NCBI GenBank assembly: GCA_947165505.1
Contig: CAMVAT010000005.1
Coordinates: 62,001-126,000, forward strand
DNA from: an uncultured Prevotellaceae bacterium
GTDB taxonomy: Bacteria > Bacteroidota > Bacteroidia > Bacteroidales > Bacteroidaceae
Reading direction: 5' to 3'
Length of the DNA: 64,000 bases
Part shown: positions 52,550 to 59,693 of the stretch, piece after piece
How positions within the stretch are numbered: position 1 is the first letter of the stretch
Layout of the letters: each line of letters begins with the position of its first letter
Position numbers and translations under genes: made by a program
The notes under the pieces: model-generated
What the model was told of the DNA's origin: nothing
What the model saw: only the letters and a program-made list of their open reading frames with translations
The model's database searches: none

Positions 52550-52607
52550 TACCTATTTGTAGGTACTTTAAATATTTTTATTACCTTTGCACCTACAAAA
52601 AGTAGGT
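52550..52607 (+). promoter_or_regulatory. Ferredoxin promoter flanked by two palindromes
   Basis: TACCTTTG (52582-52589) is a -7 match. A TTTG at 52556-52559 (spacer 22) is the possible -33. Two palindromes with similar arms frame it: TACCTA-TTTG-TAGGTA (52550-52565), overlapping the -33 region, and ACCTAC-AAAAA-GTAGGT (52591-52607), overlapping the expected transcription start. They look like paired operator half-sites or an mRNA 5' hairpin. Confidence 0.65.
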
Positions 52608-52686
52608 ACACCCTGCTTAATGGTGTGAAAGCACAAATATTTGATTTTTTACAAAAACATTATCAACCTATAAATTATTAAAGATT

Positions 52687-52854
52687 ATGGCATACGTAAT
52701 TGGTGACGACTGTATCGCTTGCGGTACCTGTATCGATGAGTGCCCCGTTGAGGCCATCTCCGAGGGTGACAAGTATTCAATTAATCCCGATGTGTGCACA
52801 GAGTGCGGCACATGCGCTAGTGTTTGCCCGTCAGAGGCTATCAGCCTTCCGTAA
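52687..52854 (+). CDS. 2[4Fe-4S] ferredoxin
   Basis: A 55-aa clostridial-type ferredoxin, too short for usual gene lists. It has two complete cluster motifs: C9-x2-C12-x2-C15-x3-C19-P and C37-x2-C40-x2-C43-x3-C47-P. It carries low-potential electrons, for example for pyruvate:ferredoxin oxidoreductase and hydrogenases in anaerobes. It is monocistronic, with its own promoter and a strong terminator. An AT-rich leader of about 95 nt precedes it, and the promoter is bracketed by two palindromes, so it may be regulated. Confidence 0.97.
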   Translation: MAYVIGDDCIACGTCIDECPVEAISEGDKYSINPDVCTECGTCASVCPSEAISLP

Positions 52855-52879
52855 GCAAATCTGTCAACAGAACAATACC

Positions 52880-52907
52880 GGGCAGCCTTTCAGGGCTGCC
52901 CTTTTTT
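52880..52907 (+). terminator. Rho-independent terminator of the ferredoxin gene
   Basis: GGGCAGCC (52880-52887) pairs with GGCTGCCC (52894-52901), followed by TTTTTT. Confidence 0.92.
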
Positions 52908-52963
52908 GTTGCACTCCCCCACCCCAGACACAATAAAACGGGGCGTAAGAGCGTTATCCCTAT

Positions 52964-53710
52964 ATGCGAAAGAGAATCATGAGTTTGCTCGTCATGCTGC
53001 TGTGCGTGCTGTACGCAGCAGGCCAGAGCCGCCGTGTGCAAAACCGTCCCTATACCGACCTGCGCACGTTTCACTTCGGTGTGTTTGTGGGCACCCACCT
53101 GCAAGACATTGAGTTTGTGAACGTTGGTCCGCAGATGTTGGAGTCGGAAGACGGCTCGATGGCCGAGCGGCTGGTGACGTGCGACCAAGACCGCTGGGAC
53201 CCCGGCTTCAATGTAGGTGTGCTGGGTGAGTTTCGTCTAAGCGAGTATTTCCAATTCCGCGTGGCTCCCGCCATGTATTTCGGTACGCGGCACCTCACCT
53301 TTCATTTCTTCCCCAGCGAGAGCGCCGGCGAGAAAGAGATGACGGAGCGTCAGGACTTGAAGACGGCCTATATCTCCACCGCATTAGATTTGATTGTCGC
53401 CTCGCCGCGCTTCAACAACCACCGCCCCTATCTGATGGTGGGTCTGAACCCGATGATCAACCTTTCAGCCCGCGACAATGACTACTTGAAGTTGAAAGGC
53501 ACCGACCTCTTTTTCGAGATTGGTGTGGGTTGCGACTTTTACCTGCCGTTTTTCAAGTTGCGCCCTGAGTTGAAGTTCATGTACGGCTTGGGCAATAAGC
53601 TCGACACCAAACATGCTGAGAAGTTGAAAGACAAAAACATGCTGATGTTTACGAAGTCGGTCAGCGAGGCCACCACCAAGATGTTTGTGTTGTCGTTCTA
53701 CTTTGAATAG
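52964..53710 (+). CDS. porT: PorT, type IX secretion outer-membrane protein
   Basis: A 248-aa outer-membrane beta-barrel protein. Signal peptide about 1-20 (ending YAAGQ). Family signature: RPYTDLRTFHFGVFVGTHLQ near the N-terminus, then alternating beta strands (VGVLGEFRLSEYFQFRVAPAMYFGTRHL, YLMVGLNPMINLSAR, FEIGVGCDFYLPFFKLRPELKFMYGLGN), ending with an aromatic strand (FVLSFYFE). PorT is one of the membrane proteins required for T9SS in P. gingivalis; its molecular role is not settled. It is separated from the ferredoxin by a terminator. Together with the PorW-like and PorX proteins it indicates that this organism has T9SS. Confidence 0.88.
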   Translation: MRKRIMSLLVMLLCVLYAAGQSRRVQNRPYTDLRTFHFGVFVGTHLQDIEFVNVGPQMLESEDGSMAERLVTCDQDRWDPGFNVGVLGEFRLSEYFQFRVAPAMYFGTRHLTFHFFPSESAGEKEMTERQDLKTAYISTALDLIVASPRFNNHRPYLMVGLNPMINLSARDNDYLKLKGTDLFFEIGVGCDFYLPFFKLRPELKFMYGLGNKLDTKHAEKLKDKNMLMFTKSVSEATTKMFVLSFYFE

Positions 53711-53716
53711 AACATC

Positions 53717-54583
53717 CTATTTACCCAAGGCTTTCTTCATTTTCGTCTGTCCCAGTTTCGATATTTTCGTCACTTGGTCGTATTCGAAGCTGCCAAATTG
53801 GTTCATGGCGATATCCACCACGATGTCGGGATGATAGAGTTTCACGGCCATCGCCGCATTCTGCTGTATCATCAGTGAATACATACGTGAGAGGAGCGTA
53901 TAGTAATTGAGGTCGAGATTGCCGGGCATGAGTTTGCGCAGGATGGCGAGCGGTTTCGACATCGTGCGCCGCTTCTCGGCCTCCATAGCCAGTCGCAGTT
54001 TCTCGCCGTCGGTATCATAATGTCCGCTCACGTTGACCGCCACGAGCAGGTCGTCGCCCGTACGCGCCACGCGGTTGAGCGGCAGCGGGTTCATGATGCC
54101 TCCATCCACCATCACCATGCCGTCGCGCTTGACGGGTTCGAAGAAGATCGGCAGCGAGATAGACGCTCTGATAGCCTCGTAGAGGCTGCCCCGGCGGAAC
54201 ACCACCTCTTGGCCGCTCTCCCAGTCGGTGGCCACGGCACAGAAGGGTATGCGCAGGTTTTCGATCATCACGTCGGGCACGATTTCCTTGAGGGCGTCGA
54301 TGATCTTCACCCCTTTGACCAGATGATTGATACTGAGTGAGACATCGAGCAGCGACAGGATTTTCATCTTATCCACGCTCATCATCCACTGTTTAAACTC
54401 TGCCAGGCGCCCGGCCGCATACATACCCCCCACGAGGGCACCCATGCTGCATCCTGCCACCGATGTGATGTGATAGCCCTGCCCCTCGAGTTCCTCGATG
54501 GCACCAATATGTGCCAGTCCGCGCGCTCCGCCACTCGACAGCACCAACGCCACGTCGTCTTTCTTTCCTTGAATACCTAACAT
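53717..54583 (-). CDS. Patatin-like phospholipase (RssA-type)
   Basis: A 288-aa patatin-domain protein. The oxyanion hole GGARGLAH is at 18-25, the nucleophile elbow G44-C-S46-M-G48 (VAGCSMGAL) and the catalytic Asp160 in the DGG motif (MVMVDGGIMNP), making a Ser-Asp dyad. No signal peptide or beta-barrel is attached, unlike the larger RssA/YjjU proteins, so it is probably cytoplasmic or peripheral. Likely activity is acyl hydrolysis of phospholipids. It converges with porT, with only six bases between the stop codons. Confidence 0.93.
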   Translation of the reverse strand: MLGIQGKKDDVALVLSSGGARGLAHIGAIEELEGQGYHITSVAGCSMGALVGGMYAAGRLAEFKQWMMSVDKMKILSLLDVSLSINHLVKGVKIIDALKEIVPDVMIENLRIPFCAVATDWESGQEVVFRRGSLYEAIRASISLPIFFEPVKRDGMVMVDGGIMNPLPLNRVARTGDDLLVAVNVSGHYDTDGEKLRLAMEAEKRRTMSKPLAILRKLMPGNLDLNYYTLLSRMYSLMIQQNAAMAVKLYHPDIVVDIAMNQFGSFEYDQVTKISKLGQTKMKKALGK

Positions 54584-54690
54584 AAAGCTGTCTTTGTTGT
54601 TGTCGAGTGCAAAAATACGAAAAAATCATGATTGGTTGATTAAAAATCCTGTTTTATAGAAAAAAAAAGCGTAGATACCGCCGTAATGTG

Positions 54691-54698
54691 TAACTTTG
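54691..54698 (+). promoter_or_regulatory. Candidate -7 box of the two-gene surface-protein operon
   Basis: TAACTTTG matches TAnnTTTG, 52 bp before the start at 54751. Confidence 0.45.
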
Positions 54699-54750
54699 CA
54701 CGGTGTGAAGAATCACCCTCTGATTCTAAAGACCCAATAACCCATTCTGC

Positions 54751-55173
54751 ATGATGAAAAAAATCTTATTCTCCCTGATGCTTACCTGCGCTGCAGGCAC
54801 GGCTCATGCCGACGACTACTCCTACCCCTATCTGGTGTTGGTGAACGACGACGGCACACAGACCTCGCTGGCGGTTGAGCAATTAGAACTGACCTTCAGC
54901 GACGGACTGCTGGTTGCGAAAAACGCCGCCGGCACACAATCGTTCACCCTGTCGCAACTCAGAAAGATGGCTTTCTCCGACTCGCCCGGCGTGGTCGATG
55001 CCATCAACACCATCGACGCGCAGAGCGCCAACGACGGCCCTGCCGACATCTATACCGTTTCGGGCATACACGCAGGCACCTTCGAGCACATCGGCGATGC
55101 GCAGGCAGCACTGCCTAAAGGCATCTATATTGTCAAGCAAAAAGACCAAACATATAAAATCAGCGTGAAATGA
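54751..55173 (+). CDS. Small secreted protein coupled to the large surface protein
   Basis: A 140-aa protein with a signal peptide (about 1-20, ending AGTAHA). A beta-rich body (YLVLVNDDGTQTSLAVEQLE, FSDGLLVAKNAAGTQSFTLS) precedes an ending (LPKGIYIVKQKDQTYKISVK) that resembles the C-terminal motif of other exported proteins here. The SLAVEQLELTF and TLSQLRKMAFSD segments resemble the opening of the next protein (VYTLSDIDRM). Its stop overlaps the next start (ATGA), so the two are made together, perhaps as a chaperone, partner or C-terminal domain donor. Family not recognised. Confidence 0.75.
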   Translation: MMKKILFSLMLTCAAGTAHADDYSYPYLVLVNDDGTQTSLAVEQLELTFSDGLLVAKNAAGTQSFTLSQLRKMAFSDSPGVVDAINTIDAQSANDGPADIYTVSGIHAGTFEHIGDAQAALPKGIYIVKQKDQTYKISVK

Positions 55174-58091
55174 AAAAAATCACATCTCTTATCATACTCC
55201 TTGCCACCACACTGACGATGGCGGCCCAGACCCTCAACGTACAGGTGGGCGAGGTGGTCTATCAGATACCCGCTGCCCAGGCGGGCGACATGGTCTATTC
55301 TGAGGGCACCACCATCAGCATCCTCAACAAGGTTTATACCCTGAGCGACATCGACCGCATGTATATCGACGCCACACCAGTGACCGACAACAGCGTGAGC
55401 GTGAGCTACGACGGCACGAAGGCGCAGGTGCTGGTGGCCGGCAACGTGGCGCAATACCTCACCATCAACGCCAACGGCGCCCATGTGGCCATCGTGCAGA
55501 ATGCCGATGTGACCGAAGAGATCACCTATACGCTGAGCGGCAACTCGACCGACGGTTCTTTCTACATGGACGGACAACTGAAAGCCTCGCTGGTGCTCAA
55601 CGGCCTAACGCTGCACAATCCCGACAGCGCCGCCATCAACATACGCGACGGCAAGCGCATCAACGTAGAACTGGCCCCGGGCACCACCAACACCCTGACC
55701 GACGGCACCGGCGGCACGCAGAAAGGATGCTTCGCCGTGAAAGGACACACCGAGTTCAAGGGCGGCGGCACACTCAACATCACAGGCAACAGCGCGCACG
55801 CCTTCTGGGGCAAGGAATACGTGGAACTGAAAAAGACCACCGGCACCATCAACATCCTCGGCGCCAAGGGCGACGGATTCAATGTGAACCAATACTTCAC
55901 GATGAACGGCGGCACGGTGAGCATCAAGGGTGTGAGCGACGACGGCATACAGGTGAGTTATGAGACCGACGACAACGACAATGTGGTGGAGGATGCCGAG
56001 AACACGGGCGACGTGACCATCAAGAAAGGTGACCTGAGCATCGCCGTCACGGGCGACGGCGCCAAGGGCATCAAGGCTGCACACAACGTCAACATACAGG
56101 GCGGCACGGTGACCATCGACCAGACGGGCGGACTCACCGTCGAGAACGGCGACATCAGTTATCCCACCAGCATCAAGGCCGACGGCGACATCAATATCAC
56201 AGGCGGCACGGTGACTATCAACAACACCGCCACTGGCGGCAAAGGGCTGAGTGCCAACGGGGCGGTGAACATCGACGAGAGCAACGCCACCACCTATATC
56301 AATATCACGGCCAACGGAGCCGGCGGCGTAGTCGATGTGGAGAGCAGCGGCGACACGGGCGCCACAGCCAGTTCATACAAGGTGTATGTGAGCATACCCA
56401 CCAGCGGGGGCGGCGGAGGCCCGGGCGGCGGCAGCCGAGCCTGGAGCAAGGTCTATCTCTACAAGAGCGACGGCACCCTGGTACAGCAGTTGACCAACAC
56501 CGTGAGCAAGTCGTCGGGATATTACACCTACACGTTTTACTATTACGACTTCAAGGAGGCCGACAGCGGCTCTTACTACTTCAAGAGCGACAACTACACC
56601 GGCGGTGGCGGCTGGGGCGGCGGCACCACCTACACCATCCAGTCGCAGACGTTCTACGGCCCCACATCGGGCTCCGACATCTACTACAGCATCACCAACA
56701 GCTATACCACCAGCGGCACCACCCGCACCTACGCGCTCACCAATGTGACCAGCACCTTCGCAGGCTCGCAAGACCTGTCGGAGGATGAAGGCAAATCGTA
56801 CAACGCGGCGGGCATCAAGGCCGACGGCGACGTGACCATCAAGGGCGGCACCATCATCATCAAAAACAGCGGCGAGATGAGCAAGAGCATCAAGTCGAAA
56901 GCCACCGTCACCATCGATGGCGGCGACATCACGCTCACACCCAGCGGCGCAATGCGGGTGGTGAACAGCGACGCGTCGTACAGCATGGGGGTGAAGACAG
57001 TGGATTTCGTGCAGAACGACGGTACGCTGCGCATCACGGCATCGGCCACAGCCGGGCGCGGCATCTCTGCCACCGACATCACCACCAACGGCGGCACGCT
57101 GACCATCAACAACTCGGGCGGCGGACAATCGGGCAGCACCGACGACTATACCGCCAAGGGACTGAAAGCCGACGCTAAGATAGCCCTCAACGGGGGCACC
57201 ATCAGCATCACCATGACCGGCAACGGCGGCAAGGGCATCAAGGCCGACGGCACCTACACACAGGGACTGGCCGACGGCAGCGGTCCCACACTCACCGTCA
57301 CCACCACGGGCAGCCGCTTCGGCAGCAGCTCGTCGGGCGGCGGATGGGGCTGGGGACCCGGCGGCAGCAGCGGCGGAGGCTCGGCCAAGGCGATCAAGGT
57401 GCAGGGCACCGTGACACTCTACGGCGGCACTACCGAGGTATCGACCAAGACCGACGGCGCCGAGGGTCTGGAGTCGAAGACGGCGATCTATGTCGAGGGC
57501 GGACAGCACTACCTGAAGTGCTACGACGACTGCATCAACTCGAGCGGTTGCATCTACTTCAACGGCGGCATGACCATCTGCTACTCCAACGGCAACGACG
57601 CCATCGACTCCAACGCCGGGCGCACGGGTGCCATCACCATCGGCAACGGTGCCGTGCTGGCCTATACCAGCGCCGGCGGACCCGAGGAGGGCTTCGACTG
57701 CGACAACAACAGCTACATACAGATCACCGGCACGGGCATCGGCATCAGCGGCGGCAGCAGTCAGGGAGGCGGCGGCTGGGGTGGCAGCAGCAGCACCATC
57801 TCGGGGGCCAAACAGGGCTACACCTTCTATACCAACTCGGTGTCGTACGCGCCCGGGCGCTACTACACGCTGCTCGACAGCAGCAACAAAAACCTGGTGA
57901 CCTACAGCGTCGAGGCATCGTTCACGAGCACCCTCTCGCTCATCACCGCCACGGGCATGACATCGGGCAGCACCTATCAGGTGAAGTACACCACCACCGA
58001 GCCCACCGACGCCACCTCGTCCTATCACGGCCTCTATCTGGGCAGCCAGACCGTGGGCAGCACACAAGCCTTCTCGTTTACGGCCAAATAA
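55170..58091 (+). CDS. Large secreted repeat protein with DUF4353 carbohydrate-binding-type domains
   Basis: A 973-aa secreted protein. Signal peptide about 1-19 (ending TMAAQ). From about residue 110 it consists of beta-helix-like repeats of the DUF4353 type (GCFAVKGHTEFKGGGTLNIT, GDGFNVNQYFTMNGGTVSIK, GKGLSANGAVNID, GKGIKADGTYTQG, IYFNGGMTICYSNGNDAID). Two glycine-rich linkers interrupt it (GGGGGPGGGS and SSGGGWGWGPGGSSGGGS), together with tyrosine/threonine-rich stretches. DUF4353 proteins are annotated as carbohydrate-binding and occur on cell surfaces; direct evidence is thin. There is no terminal NGKKY motif, but the preceding coupled small protein has a related ending. The stop is followed by GAGGTAAGAGG repeats and a hairpin (58148-58183). 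Confidence 0.82.
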   Translation: MKKITSLIILLATTLTMAAQTLNVQVGEVVYQIPAAQAGDMVYSEGTTISILNKVYTLSDIDRMYIDATPVTDNSVSVSYDGTKAQVLVAGNVAQYLTINANGAHVAIVQNADVTEEITYTLSGNSTDGSFYMDGQLKASLVLNGLTLHNPDSAAINIRDGKRINVELAPGTTNTLTDGTGGTQKGCFAVKGHTEFKGGGTLNITGNSAHAFWGKEYVELKKTTGTINILGAKGDGFNVNQYFTMNGGTVSIKGVSDDGIQVSYETDDNDNVVEDAENTGDVTIKKGDLSIAVTGDGAKGIKAAHNVNIQGGTVTIDQTGGLTVENGDISYPTSIKADGDINITGGTVTINNTATGGKGLSANGAVNIDESNATTYINITANGAGGVVDVESSGDTGATASSYKVYVSIPTSGGGGGPGGGSRAWSKVYLYKSDGTLVQQLTNTVSKSSGYYTYTFYYYDFKEADSGSYYFKSDNYTGGGGWGGGTTYTIQSQTFYGPTSGSDIYYSITNSYTTSGTTRTYALTNVTSTFAGSQDLSEDEGKSYNAAGIKADGDVTIKGGTIIIKNSGEMSKSIKSKATVTIDGGDITLTPSGAMRVVNSDASYSMGVKTVDFVQNDGTLRITASATAGRGISATDITTNGGTLTINNSGGGQSGSTDDYTAKGLKADAKIALNGGTISITMTGNGGKGIKADGTYTQGLADGSGPTLTVTTTGSRFGSSSSGGGWGWGPGGSSGGGSAKAIKVQGTVTLYGGTTEVSTKTDGAEGLESKTAIYVEGGQHYLKCYDDCINSSGCIYFNGGMTICYSNGNDAIDSNAGRTGAITIGNGAVLAYTSAGGPEEGFDCDNNSYIQITGTGIGISGGSSQGGGGWGGSSSTISGAKQGYTFYTNSVSYAPGRYYTLLDSSNKNLVTYSVEASFTSTLSLITATGMTSGSTYQVKYTTTEPTDATSSYHGLYLGSQTVGSTQAFSFTAK

Positions 58092-58140
58092 GAAGTGAGA
58101 GGTAAGAGGTAAGAGGTGAGAGGTGAGAGATGAGAGGTAA
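58089..58140. repeat. GAGGTGAGAGG tandem repeat on the stop codon
   Basis: TAAGAAGTGAGAGGTAAGAG begins with the stop codon and continues for about six more GAGGTAA/GAGGTGA units. Confidence 0.85.
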
Positions 58141-58147
58141 AATACAA

Positions 58148-58183
58148 GCGGGCGGTTTCTGAACGATGTCAGAAGCCGCCCGC
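58148..58183. terminator. Hairpin terminator
   Basis: GCGGGCGGTTTCTGA (58148-58162) pairs with TCAGAAGCCGCCCGC (58169-58183) with one mismatch. There is no strong T run, so it may work bidirectionally or as an mRNA 3' cap. Confidence 0.65.
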
Positions 58184-58231
58184 CGAGCATATTTACCTAA
58201 CTTTGTTTTCTCTAATTCATGTGAACTGCGT

Positions 58232-58315
58232 TCACTTTCTCTCAATCATGTTGTCACACAAGATGGCTGTTGCCACCATCATGGCGCTCAGCGCCACAAA
58301 CATTGTCATACTCAT
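58232..58315 (-). CDS. Candidate 27-aa membrane peptide
   Basis: The minus strand encodes MSMTMFVALSAMMVATAILC and then DNMIERK. One hydrophobic helix is followed by a charged end. A good purine-rich ribosome-binding site (AGAAAGGA) lies 8-15 nt before the ATG. Two -7 matches on the minus strand lie upstream (TATATTTG at 58579-58586, TACCTTTG at 58621-58628), giving a leader of about 250-300 nt. No homology can be claimed. It could be a leader peptide or a small regulator, or chance. Confidence 0.35.
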   Translation of the reverse strand: MSMTMFVALSAMMVATAILCDNMIERK

Positions 58316-58978
58316 AGTTGTTATCCTTTCTTTTTTAAGTGAAACATACAGCCCGCCTCACGGCGTCGGCTTTTAATTTTTTTGTTATCCTGCAATCTTT
58401 TTACTATTGCTGTTATTCCTGAAATTCTCTTTACCTCACTAATACTTATTTTGCAAACTGCTGAAAATTCCTTTTTTATCAATGAACAATCTTTTACCTG
58501 ATTGGTGAACAATCTTTTCTACCTTACTCTACTAACCCATGTTTCAAAGAACCTGTTTCCTGAACTTTCTCTCTACCTCAAATATATCTTTTTGCTAAGC
58601 ATTTCTTTGTTTTGACGATGCAAAGGTAAGGGCATTCACCATTTCCGGCAATACTTACACCCCGTTTTCGACTGTAAAAGCCCCCTTTTTTGACCTACAT
58701 CAACAAACTGTGTGCGCACACAGCCCGAAAAAAGTCCCAAAAACCGTATCTCTCACCCATTTTTGTGATATTCTCTCAAATGATGATTATAGTTGTCGAG
58801 CCAGCGCCTTTTCACCCCCAAAAATCGTGAAGATAGAAGTCAGTATGCTATAAGCAACAATACAATCACCGCAGCCTAAAGTGGGTCTAATAAGCAGTTT
58901 TTTCGGAAAAACAATGGCATTTTGCAAAAAAATGCGTATTTTTGCGGTGTTTTTGCAAAATCATATTTTATTTGACGT
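58316..58978. other. AT-rich spacer with regulatory-looking palindromes
   Basis: No convincing gene; the 63-codon minus frame at 58321-58512 lacks support. It has the two minus-strand -7 matches noted for the 27-aa frame, a direct repeat GAACAATCTTTT (about 58483 and 58506), and a perfect 16-bp palindrome CTGTGTGCGCACACAG (58708-58723). Near the right edge, GCATTTT-GCAAA-AAAATGC (58917-58935) directly precedes TATTTTTG (58937-58944), a -7 match for the lipoprotein gene. Confidence 0.55.
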
Positions 58979-59599
58979 ATGAAGAAAGTTTTTTCGACCA
59001 TAGCAGCAGTGGGCATCGTGGTGCTCGCCACGCTGTCGGGCTGTAAGACCAACGGTTCTGAGAAATCGAATGCCGACACCACACAAGCCGGTACCACACA
59101 AGCCGGTGCCGCTTCCAATGCCGGACAAGACGGCGCGGCTCTACAGCCAGAGGGCGAGCCAGCCCTGTACGACACCTATAGCAACCAGAAATACGGATTC
59201 ACCGTGCTGGTGCCCAAACAGATGACGTGTACCGACGAGACACCCATGGCCGAGGGCGCCAACTATGCCATCGAGGGCGACGAGGGGATGAGCATGCTGA
59301 GCGTCATCGCCTCTGACAACTACGGCGGCAAGGCCTTCTCCCCCGACGACATCAAAGGCGAGATGGACAGCCGCGCCGCCGAACTGGGCGAGGAGGCCGG
59401 CACCCAAGTGACAAAGACCGAGAATGCCGACGGATGGACCATCACCGTGGAGGGCGGCGAACTCTACCACCAAGTATATATGGCCAAATACAAGGCCGGC
59501 CGCCGCTACGAGCTGACCTACATCTACAGCGAAGAACAGGCCAAGACGCTCGGCGGCACCGTGGAGAAAGACATCATTTCCTCGCTGACCACCCGATAA
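58979..59599 (+). CDS. Lipoprotein with PsbP/DcrB-like domain, unknown function
   Basis: A 206-aa lipoprotein (lipobox TLSGC, lipidated C22) with a low-complexity Ser/Thr/Gln/Gly linker (about 25-55) and a compact C-terminal domain (about 62-204) that starts YSNQKYGFTVLVPKQMT, a pattern seen in PsbP/DcrB-like folds, and ends KTLGGTVEKDIISSL. Such domains often act in envelope stress or transport, but no activity is known for this one. A -7 box and an overlapping palindrome lie just upstream, suggesting regulation. It precedes parC by 94 bp in the same direction. Confidence 0.75.
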   Translation: MKKVFSTIAAVGIVVLATLSGCKTNGSEKSNADTTQAGTTQAGAASNAGQDGAALQPEGEPALYDTYSNQKYGFTVLVPKQMTCTDETPMAEGANYAIEGDEGMSMLSVIASDNYGGKAFSPDDIKGEMDSRAAELGEEAGTQVTKTENADGWTITVEGGELYHQVYMAKYKAGRRYELTYIYSEEQAKTLGGTVEKDIISSLTTR

Positions 59600-59693
59600 A
59601 GGCTTTGCTGAAACGACCGGGCTGCGGCATACAGGCACAACGCCGGATGAAAACGGCTGTCAGCCGGAAAGACTGAAATAAAAACATAATCTC

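Noticed and set aside
58321..58512. 63-codon minus-strand frame
   Set aside because: Lys/Ile-rich translation of AT-rich DNA with no promoter close enough; it overlaps the leader of the better supported 27-aa frame.
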